In this document: piece after piece, positions 55,236 to 64,000 of the stretch
Layout of the letters: each line of letters starts with the position of its first letter
How positions within the stretch are numbered: position 1 is the first letter of the stretch
Program-made: the position numbers and the translations under genes
NCBI GenBank assembly: GCA_050084515.1
Contig: CM114272.1
Span: 41,540,001-41,604,000, forward strand
Reading direction: 5' to 3'
Source: Blasia pusilla
Lineage: Eukaryota > Marchantiophyta > Marchantiopsida > Blasiales
Length of the DNA stretch: 64,000 nt
The notes under the pieces: generated by a model
Seen by the model: the letters and a program-made list of their open reading frames with translations, nothing else
Told to the model about the DNA's origin: nothing
Database searches by the model: none

Positions 55236-55919
55236 CTACAGGTCAACCACCAAATTGCAAGAGTGCTTGGGCAATGTGTGCCCCTTCTCTTTCCTATTCA
55301 ATTTTTTTCCTAGATCTTGGAGATAGACTCGTAGGGCTACTTGTCCTCCAAAGGATCCACTCCTATGTACTACTATAATGTTTACAAGGAAAGAAAGAAA
55401 ATCTTTCCTATCGGCTGCCCGATCTAAGAGGAAGTCTAGTTTATGTTTCTTCGTCTGGAGTGCACATACCCTCTTTCTCAAGCCAAAATTGATCAAGCGC
55501 AGTGTTCTTCTTTCACGAGCATAAGTCCGAGCTTGCAACCGTAGCTTAGGCTTTGTGAGATGAAACCCATGTACCTCTCACATCAGAAATATCAAGGGGT
55601 TGATGTGAGCTTCCACCTACCAAACCAGAGATCAAATTATCAACTCCTCTAGAATCGGGCAGGGGTTGGGCCCACATGGGGATGGAGTAGTGTTAGATCC
55701 CCTAGAATTGGCCTCTACAGATAGGTCTACATTACCTATGCAATTAGGATTCATGTCTTCATTATTTGAAAGGCTTGCGATGAATGAGTTAGGCTTTGTG
55801 GTCAATTCCCTGTTGGTTTTCCCTCCCTCCTTCTTTTTATCAAATGTACCCCTCTCAATCCTACTATCTATCAAATAAACTTCCTCTCCCATATCCTCTA
55901 GCATATTGCAGTCTTCCAT
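55236..55919 (-). pseudogene. Unrecognised transposon-like gene, 5' part
   Basis: ORF 55236-55538 is basic (RERRTLRLINFGLRKRV). ORF 55632-55919 is acidic and Asn/Ser-rich (LSNNEDMNPNCIGNVDLS). Neither has a recognised domain. Same strand and spacing as the downstream exons, so they may be N-terminal exons of one gene. Confidence 0.3.
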
Positions 55920-56339
55920 GTCCTTATCTACAATTCCAGGTTTCTCTTATCCAAAAAATTGAACTCAACATCTTTCCACTTCTTTGATTTGTTAAATTTT
56001 TACCTCATGTTCAATAAGGTTTCCTCATCCTTATAGGCATATATCATTAGTGGTTATGTTTAGTCAACCCCGATCATTGGTAAATAAAGGAGTTTAATTT
56101 TGTGTGACATTGGGAGAGTTACTGCAGTAGAGTACAAGCTCTCACATTACATTCACAAAGAGAGAGATGTGGGTTAGGAGTCATCCACTCACATGATGTT
56201 AGGGAGAAACATCCATTGCAAGAACAAGGAGAAACTATACAATATTTACACGAGGGATGATCATGGTCCAAAAACAAAACCCTTATGGGTGTCAGATGAT
56301 CACCCCATACAAACTCCGCGTCAATCACCTTCTCTGCCT

Positions 56340-57074
56340 AAAACCTAGATTAGTGTCCTCGATTGCAACAGTCAGTCATTCACGACAAAATCAAAGGCCT
56401 CATAAGAGCCATTGGAAAAACCCTACTCATCTATGAAGAACATCATGATGCCAATCCATCCTCCATCACACAGGTCCACAACATACCCGACTACAACATG
56501 GGCAAAAACCTCCCCTCAACCGCTGTCTAGGATACCGTCTAGCCAAGAAAATTCTTGCAGGTGGCAACAATCCCTCTAGCATGTAGCAATACTCAAATCG
56601 GAGGCGCACAACATGACCAGAGAAGGCAATGGCCTCATGGATCATGGCTACGACTTACTCAGGGACTTGGCGTCAACACCGGCAAATATAACCCTGCTGC
56701 AATTATTAATGGATAACCCTCTGTACGGTAAAATTCTGTAGTAATGGAAGATACGCCGTAGAAAACCCAAGAAGTCCGCAAAGAGTCTACCAGTAGTGGA
56801 TCTATTCCGCATTGAAGTGGAAGATTTGGGAGCCCCAGAGGTGGAAGTTGAGATTGAGGGACACACCATTAAGAAGGTCCCCATTGACTCGGGAAGTGGA
56901 ATTAACATTATGATGGAACAGACGGCCCGAGCACTAGGATACACAAAGTACGAGCCCACCGACAAGTATTTGGGGTTCGCGGACCAGTCCCATAAGCGAC
57001 CCCTCGGACAACTCAATCAGATCCCGACCATGCTCAACGGAGTGCTATTTCTGTTGGACTACTTAGTGTTGTAG
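56340..57074 (+). pseudogene. gag-protease spacer and retropepsin (copy E)
   Basis: The spacer contains GYDLLRDLASTPANITLLQL (about 56643-56702), typical of the region before protease in plant gypsy elements. ORF 56796-57074 contains VPIDSGSGINIM, the protease active site (Asp-Ser-Gly), and ends at a TAG near 57074. Stops upstream (for example near 56740) show decay. Confidence 0.75.
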
Positions 57075-57098
57075 CCCTTAACAGCCACTGGCTATCCT

Positions 57099-58900
57099 TT
57101 GCTTATTGGAAGACCCTGGCTTTACGGTGCGAGAGTGACTACGGACTGGAAAAGGAGACGGTTCACGTTCCAGGCTCCAGACCAGGTCTCGAAACGACTC
57201 ATCAAGCTGTCGTGGAAATCACGACCACCCCAAGGAGAAACGACACCGACCGATGTAGGCTATACGTCACATCAAGAGCGGACTACAGCTACTGAGTCCT
57301 CATCTAATGTGTATTATTTAGAATGCTACGAAATAGATGAAGAGTCGGTACCTAACAAACAGAGGTCGACCTGGGAGGAAGAGAAGCTGGGTCATAGCAT
57401 ATTCCAGTTCACAGAAAATATGGTTCAAGAAAAAGACTACGTGCAGGTCTTAATTACAGGTCAGAAGTCTCTACGCCTCTCGGCGGATTTGTCTCCAACC
57501 GAACTCACTAAGTATAAAAACTTATCGTTTGAGTATTTGGATGTGTTTGCGTCCTCCATGGATGAAATGACAGGCATTCCAACACGGTATGGTGAACACC
57601 GGATTGATCTAAAAGAAGGTGTGGTCCCGGTACGGATGAGGCAGTATCGCCTCAACCCGAAGTACTTATTGTTAGTCAAGGACGAAATCGACCAGCGTCT
57701 CGAAGCACGAATAATTTATCCTGTGTTAAGTAGCGAGTGGGTGTTGCCGATTGTAATTGTACCAAAAAAACAAACGGGAAAAATCAGAGTATGCCAGGAT
57801 TATTGAAAATTGAATTCGGCCACCACCACCATCACCCCCTACCTTTCACTGAAAATATTTTGGACAAAGTTGCCGGCCACGAGCGTTATAACTTTTTGGA
57901 TGGATACTCAGGTTATAACCAGGTATCCATAAGAGAAAAAGATCGGCCTCTCACAACTTTCACCACGGACTGGGGAACTTTCGCGTATCGTGTGATGCCC
58001 TTTGGGTTGTGCAATGTGTCGGCCACCTTCCAACGGATGATGATCTCCATCTTCCAAGAGTATCTGCGAAAGTTTGTCGAAATTTTCCTGGACGACTTTT
58101 GTATCTTCAGTACAAAAGCCGAACACTTGGAAAAATTATAATTGACCCTCGCTCGTTGTCGCGAAGTGCATTTCTCCCTCCATCCGGAAAAATCGTATAT
58201 TGCCATAAAACAAGGAATTTTGTTTGGGCACTGAGTGTCGGCCCAAGGAATTGAAGTCGACAAGGCCAAAGTGGATATTATCGTTGCATTGGAACCACCC
58301 ACAAATCTTAGAGAATTGAGAGGGTTCTTGGGACATGTCGGATATTACCGACCGTTTATTAGGGATTATGCGGTGAAAGCAGGAGCCCTAACCGCGTTAC
58401 TTAAAAAAACTACCGAATGGGAGTGGACCCCACCCTGCCAAACGGCATTTGAAGCCTTAAAGGAAGCGTCGCAAAAGGCTCCTGTACTTCCGTCCCCCGA
58501 TTGGACCAAACCCTTCCACGTATATGTGAACACATCCTCGTTTGCCATTGGAGTGGTGCTTAGCCAACTAGATGAGAACAAACATGATTTCCTGGTTTAC
58601 TATCCAGGCCGGAAATCTTCAACTGAACAAAAATATGCAACTATCGAACGAGAGGCGTTAGGCATGGTCTTCTTGTGCAAAAATTTCTGTAATTATTTAT
58701 TAGGGTATGAGTTTGTCTTCCATGTAGATCATTTCGCACTCCAACCATTAATGGTTAAGGAGGACTTGTCAGGTCGCATTGCGCGATGGATCCTGTTACT
58801 CCAAGAATTCACATTTGATGTCATTACCCGTGCCGGAAAGGTTCATACCAACGCAGATTTTCTTTCCCGGTTGAGGATGACGAACGCGGACCTCACATAA
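57099..58900 (+). pseudogene. pol: Reverse transcriptase and RNase H (copy E)
   Basis: The 57099-57806 frame starts LIGRPWLYGA and runs to SEWVLPIVIVPKKQTGKIR, VCQDY. After one frameshift near 57800 the next frame carries NFLDGYSGYNQV, MPFGLCNVSATFQR and catalytic FLDDF (about 58084-58098). Only two stops (58139-58141 and 58232-58234) interrupt the stretch to 58900. That stretch has LRELRGFLGHVGYYRPFIRD, an RNase H with YVNTSSFAIGVVLSQ, and KVHTNADFLSRL. The active-site Tyr is Phe here. Confidence 0.88.
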
Positions 58901-59096
58901 TCCGTGGATGACACCTTTCCCGATGAAGACCTGTTCCAGATCACGGAGGACCGGTTGTGCCAATCCTTTTATGAAGATATTTTGTGTTTCTTAATTACTT
59001 TGTGACTTCCCGCCCCTATGATACTAGAGGAATGAGCAGTCTTTTTACATAAAATAGGACCCTATGAGACATGCCAGGGGATACTATTCAAATTAG

Positions 59097-60238
59097 GTGC
59101 AGATGAAGAGTATCGGCGATGCTTGGAAGCAGAAGAAATCCCCCACGTCATCAAAGCCATGCATGCGGCTAATTCTGGTGGACACTACGCTATTAAAAAT
59201 ACCGTTAAGAAAATCTTGGCCGCACGTTACTGGTGGCCAACTATGTACAAAGATGTCGATAACTTTATTCAAAGTTGTGATGCATGCCAAAGAGCAAGTT
59301 GACCAACGGCTACCTCAAGGTGGCCTTTGATACCCATCATGCCGCTAGCTCCATTTGAAAAATGGGTTATTGACTTTGTGGGCCCTATTTCCCCCGCTAC
59401 CCGCCATACAAGGCAAAAATATATTTTGACAGCTATCGACTATTGTACCAAGATGGTGGAGGCGGTGGCCACGCGCAAAGATGATAGTGAGGCTGTGGCC
59501 AAATTTTTATACGGAATGATTATCACCCGATATGGCTGCCCGTTGGAATTAGTAAGTGATCGAGGCACCCATTTTTTTAACCAGACTATTGAGTCTTTAA
59601 CGTCACACTTTCTAATTAAGCATCGAAAGACCACGCCCTACAACCCTAAAGCCAACGGGTTGACTGAGAAATCTAACGGCCTGATGTGCCACATATTGAA
59701 TCAATTGACGATTAGGTATTCCTATGATTGGGATATGAAAATCGCCGCTGCATTGTGGGCATACCGAACAGCCGAGACGGTTACTACTAAGTATACCCCG
59801 TTCTTCCTCACTTATGGCGTTCATCCCTTAACACCTATTGAATGGGCTTTGCCCACTTATCGAGTGTTGGAAGGAACGAGAACGGAGGCGGTCCACGAGG
59901 TTTTCCAGGTAAGGAATGAGACCTTAGTTGCATTGGAGGAAGCACGCACGTTGGCTTTACGCCAGACCAAACGTGTGAAAAATGAACGCAAGCAACGATA
60001 CGATCGACATCTCCGGCCGCAATCTATAAGCATTGGAGACCTGGTGCTGTTGTATGATAACCGTCGAATAAAGTTCCCCGGGAAGTTAAAATTGAACTGG
60101 ATGGGACCCTACCAGGTATTGGCCATATATGATAACGGATCACTGCAGTTGGGGACCTTACAGGGCGAAGCACTTCCCACTCGTGTTAATGGGATGCATG
60201 TTCGGCGGTATCATGAGCCGCCACCCTACCCGGACTAA
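59097..60238 (+). CDS. pol: Integrase (copy E), catalytic core intact
   Basis: The HHCC block (HAANSGGHYAIKN, then CDACQRA) is readable in a shifted frame at about 59160-59300 with one stop. The 303-codon frame from 59327 has Asp16 (VIDFVGP), Asp78 (SDRGTHF) and Glu114 (NGLTEKS), an exact DDX35E. It ends with a GPY-type module (IGDLVLLYDNR, FPGKLKLNWMGPYQVLAIYDN). No chromodomain or PHD finger follows; the stop is at 60236-60238. Confidence 0.88.
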
Positions 60239-60430
60239 AACCAGAGGGAAGGGGGTTGAGCGGCTGCGTGAAGCTTTGTAGAAGAGAGAAGCGTGAGGGT
60301 ACTGGAGCTTTGCAAAAGAGCGAAGCGCGATGTATTGGAGCTTCGCAAAAGAACAAAGCGCCAAACTGACTGTTGCAGACCCGACACCAAGGTCAAGAAC
60401 CCGCATAGTTTTGGGCCTATGTAAGCGTCC

Positions 60431-62381
60431 TTGCTTAACCGGGTGGGTATTTTCATGGAAAGAGTCACCACCAAGTTGCGTAGCAGACCAAAGTGGGGCG
60501 TTCATCGAGATCGACCTACTAGCAGGCCTCGTGAAGACTCCACGCCCATTCGGCAAAGTGCGGCCATGCCCCTAGTCAAGTTGTCACTAGAGTTGGTCGA
60601 AGCGCTTGAGGAGCAATCTTTGGCGACTTTCTTTCAAGAAAATTGGACCTTGACGTCTAGGGAACTCCTCGGGGAGCTTCGTTCTTCGACTGCAGCAACC
60701 AAGTTTCGAAGAAAGGGTCTTCGGTATCGAGCTCAGCCACAACAATGGACGCCGGATGACTGGCGAGCAACTTATATGCTCCCGGCCGCTCCAGAGTATG
60801 AGTATGACACCAAATTTCTGGTAAAGCACAAAGATTTGTTGGCACTCGGTTGTGTAACATCTGATCGCCTTGGCAAGAATGGCTACAAGGCTACTTCGCT
60901 GTCTCTGCCATTGTTTGGACAATTTTTAAAGCATTTGATGACTTTGTTTTATCCTTCTCGTTCTTACTACCTGATAAATAAGCTCGTCAAGATGTGCTAT
61001 ATCCTTTGGAATAGCACCTGGACCCCGAAGCACCGGGAGTCGACTTCGCTTCTTTTGTGGACAGGCACGTACGCGCAATGCTAGAAGTGCTTCATCCGAG
61101 CACGAAGTCCTTCCTATCTCCTTTTTTAATCCATCTGTATATTTATAAGTAGGAATTGACGGTCAATGAGGCGCTGGATTGGTCACAAGTTACTCCCGTC
61201 CGCTTGCCAAGAAAGAGCGGAACGGTTACTAGTGAAAGCCGCGAAGTCACCCCGCCACGCGAAGCAGCCCCAAAGCAACATCCGCATACTTCGGCTTTAG
61301 GGAAGGCTGAGGAGTTCACCGAATTGCCAAGACCAAAGTGCGGCAGAGTCAATTTTGAAACACCCTCTGAACCAGAGCCCGCAACTCAGGAGGACTCCGA
61401 CGAGACGCCTCATGCTATCGATCATCATCCTGCTCTTCGTCTCATATCCCAGACAACCAACGATATGGTGTGGTTCCTAAATTTGGTTGTCCCGATCATG
61501 AATCAACTACAACATGTTCTCCATCTAGAAGACACAATGGCAATGGACCAGTATTTACAAGCCCTTGATGACCTCAACTGTAGGGCCCAATTAAGCTTCG
61601 TCAGAGAACGAAGCACAGCGCAAAGTGGCGAAAATAAGTCTTCAACTGTGGGATCAAGAACTCGAGGACACTAAGACGACGCCTCGCAAAGTTCAAAGCG
61701 ACTTGGTCCAGAGTCAGTACGAAGCACGGAACCCACGCCAATGGGAGAGCTTGGAGATTAACATGGAGTGTGGGGCTAATCAATTAGCTTCGCAGGTCAA
61801 GGAAGCTTCGCAACTGATTCAACAATACCGACACCAAGTGCATCGTATCAGCCACGAGTTCAAGAAATTGGCCACACAGCATGCTTAGTCTTCAAAGTTG
61901 CTTCAAGAACATCAAGAAACAAACAAAGACTTAGTGGCACAGTGGTCTGAGGCTACAGGTAGGATCGTTGTCTTGGAGGCGGAACAGAAGCTGCTCAACG
62001 AAGTGCAGTTAGACCCGAAAGATGTCAAGGAGTTAGTCGACAAAGTAGGCAAGAATTTTGATCATCAGATGAGCGAGGAGATTGCCTATGTCAACAAACA
62101 TTGGAAGCGCCAATTTGACAACCATACGAAGTCTCTCTCGGAAGTTGTTCCCAACCCTCGCGATTACTCTTGAAGAACTCCCACTATTTACTCCATCCGA
62201 TGTCTTAGTCCAAAACAAAGTATTAGGAAGTTCACTCATTGTTAACAAATGGAGAGAGAGAATGCGAATTCACACCCACAACATTATAAAAAAACCTTCC
62301 ACTATTCATGGTCGTTTTGCGCCTACACCTGAGTTTGATAGTTTAGATGATACTTTTATGGAATTAGAAGAAACATCATAA
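60431..62381 (+). pseudogene. Extra ORF region downstream of integrase (copy E)
   Basis: Frames 60431-61084, 61156-61674, 61625-61888, 61898-62173 and 62082-62381 are consecutive pieces of one or two proteins broken by stops and shifts. The first is basic, with a possible DNA/RNA-binding character. The later ones are Glu/Gln/Lys-rich and heptad-like (ASQLIQQYRHQVHRISHEF; NKDLVAQWSEATGRIVVLEA), suggesting a coiled coil. I see no signal peptide or clear membrane span, so I do not call it env-like. Extra 3' ORFs are known in some plant gypsy lineages; this one I do not recognise. Confidence 0.5.
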
Positions 62382-62405
62382 AGTGTTCGCCAAGGCGGCT
62401 CACAT

Positions 62406-63650
62406 TTTAGGGAGGGGGTTTGTGATACCCAAAATTTTGTACTTTTGAAGAATTATATCTTTTTATTCAAAGAAGACTTGTATATACATTATGATTTTGA
62501 CATTATGGTTGCGTAGTAGAAAAATGAGTGAGATTGAAGTGAATCACGAAGCTCCAAGGACAAGGCAGAGAGATAGAAAATCAAGGATTTTCCCGAGAGG
62601 AGAGGAGAATAAAATAACGAAGTCTAAAGACCTAGCAAGAAGCTTCGAAAATACAACGAAGCTCTGTTAAGAACTTGTCTATGAAGTGCTTTGCTCCTAA
62701 ACGAAGCATGAAGAAGAAGAAGAAGAAGAGAAAGAAGTACTTCGCTCTTGAACGAACACACGAAGCTACACTAAGAACAAGCCCCTAGAACAAGAACAAA
62801 GAATGGAGCGCCGTCTTGATTAGGAGAAAGAGCTTCGTCCTCAAGCGAAGCAAAAGAAGTCCAGACTTAGCAGCGAAGCAAAGCTAAGATTAACAGTGAT
62901 TTCAAGCGACACATAGTTAGAACAGTTAGAATAGGAAAAGGCGCAACTCTTTGTATCAGATAAGTAGTTAAGACAGTTTTGTTCTACGGATTCATAGGGA
63001 TCTTAGGAAAAGAAAAGAGCACCATAGATCTAGGTAGTTACAAATGTTGAAGAGACACCGACTTCATAAAAACGCTTGAATCTTTGGAACACTCTACTTC
63101 ATAGAGTATTTAAGAAACATGAAAGTAGCTATCATCATCATTCTCTTACGAAGTCCTCATGCTGTAGGAATGGTCCGAGCAAGAGAGTAGTACCCTCTCA
63201 AGCTTGTATACACTTTTGAAGCTTTCTCGTTCTTGATGGAGTAGTAAAGCACTCATTCCTTCATTCTGATGTGCGATGCTTATGTCTAAGTATTCTTTTT
63301 GGGTCTGCATAGTGAAGAGGGAATCATATGAACCTTTCTCATCAATGGAATAATTAATATGGAGTTGTAGGAAATCTGTTTGACAGAGAGTAGTCTGCTG
63401 ATACGGATTGAGTTCCGAAAGTAGGAGAAGCGAGCTTTCATGTTGAGGTCTCTGTGAGGTTTCTTGATATCAAGAGGAAATCTACCTTAGCGTGCTATCA
63501 ACTCCACTAGAGAGAATTGAGAAAAGGAACTTTGGTACTAAGAAAGATCCGAAGATATTTATAAGACATTGAATTTAAATTATTCACACCTAAACACAAC
63601 TATTACAACATAATTGTAAATTGGAACTCTCTTTTCATCAAACAATGATC
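62406..63650 (+). repeat. Polypurine tract and 3' LTR of copy E
   Basis: TTTTAGGGAGGGGGTT (62405-62420) is followed at 62421 by TGTGATACCCAAAATTTTG, a standard PPT-to-LTR junction starting with TG. The first 480 bp are crowded with GAAGC/GCTTC motifs in both orientations and a GAA microsatellite (about 62708-62733). The LTR 3' end (…CA) could not be fixed; around 63640 the sequence character changes. Confidence 0.65.
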
Positions 63651-64000
63651 CTCTCGGGGATTGAACTCAGTAAACGACTGTAAAATTGAAACTCTTACAC
63701 ATTAAATTTCTTGACCACCGCATATATATATTTGATTTTTCAGCAAAACTTCAGCAACCTCCAAGTGCTTCATTGCATGGGTCAGTCCACAAAAGTTCCA
63801 GATACCCAAATGGAGACCTGTCATTAAGTGGGTTGGGGGTCGGCGGGCACGCTTTTGGCGTAGGTGTGGCTGCTTGCAACATGGAACCTCTTCATGTGCA
63901 AGCTTACACGTCTCTTACGCCCTAGATTGCATGACCCTCGTACCAGGTCCGGCTCGTCTCGCTCATACTTCCTTTCTCATTTCCCCCCCACTCGGTAGCT
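63651..64000. other. Right edge of window, nothing recognised
   Basis: An open frame at 63686-63925 has no identifiable domain. The interval may be LTR remainder or flanking DNA. Confidence 0.35.

Larger units (their letters stand above)
56340..63650 (+). mobile_element. Ty3/gypsy retrotransposon of a second family (copy E)
   Basis: Protease, RT, RNase H and integrase lie in order, followed by an extra ~2-kb ORF region and then a polypurine tract and LTR start TGTGATACCC at 62421. It has no methyltransferase, chromodomain or PHD finger and is distinct from copies A-D. It is better preserved: the integrase is one open 303-codon frame with all catalytic residues. The 5' LTR and gag are not recognised in the window; sequence before about 56340 belongs to something else. 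The 3' LTR end is not defined. Confidence 0.85.

Noticed and set aside
60431-62381. Envelope gene of an endogenous retrovirus
   Set aside because: No signal peptide, furin-like site, fusion peptide or transmembrane anchor is visible.
63620-63720. tRNA-like T-arm (minus strand GAGTTCAATCCCCGAG)
   Set aside because: Only one arm-like match; I could not find a matching acceptor stem, D arm or anticodon arm.

Overview
The window is transposon-dominated nuclear DNA from a streptophyte (green plant lineage). The evidence is a complete plant-type CACTA (En/Spm) transposon, Helitron remnants, Ty3/gypsy elements, and consensus plant-like splice sites in one spliced pseudogene. I see no rRNA or tRNA gene and no single-copy housekeeping gene. 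The taxon cannot be fixed from the sequence. A gypsy family carrying a cytosine-5 methyltransferase fits charophyte algae or a seed-free land plant; I recall that retrotransposon-borne DNMTs have been reported from charophytes and dinoflagellates.

Layout. 1-7190 (+): gypsy copy A (gag, protease, linker, C5-methyltransferase, RT, RNase H, integrase ending in a PHD finger). 8810-10934: a repeat unit of about 2 kb with a 41-bp perfect hairpin. 10935-16260 (-): gypsy copy B, same family. 16767-21870: a cluster of more than 25 copies of a 27-bp palindrome surrounding a minus-strand spliced pseudogene (18020-21115) with ParB-like and N4/N6-methyltransferase-like parts. 22207-37471: a second copy of the 2-kb repeat unit, split by a full-length 13.07-kb CACTA element (22790-35856, TCC target duplication). 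37521-41051 (+): gypsy copy C. 46745-49345: Helitron remnants. 49395-53312 (-): gypsy copy D. 53450-55919 (-): an unrecognised multi-exon transposon-like gene. 56340 to about 63650 (+): a different gypsy family, E, with an extra ORF after integrase and a 3' LTR start.

How the parts relate. Copies A-D are one retrotransposon family, each broken differently. Three of them (A, B, D) retain a DNMT3-like methyltransferase between protease and RT. All four end the integrase with a C4HC3 PHD finger. An autonomous ancestor would therefore have carried both a DNA-methylation writer and a chromatin-reader module. The CACTA element carries extra PHD-like and BRCT-like fragments, and the palindrome-rich locus holds a second, unrelated methyltransferase-type gene. 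Mobile DNA here has repeatedly acquired chromatin and DNA-modification domains. Every copy carries stops, frameshifts or deletions, so nearly all calls are pseudogene calls.
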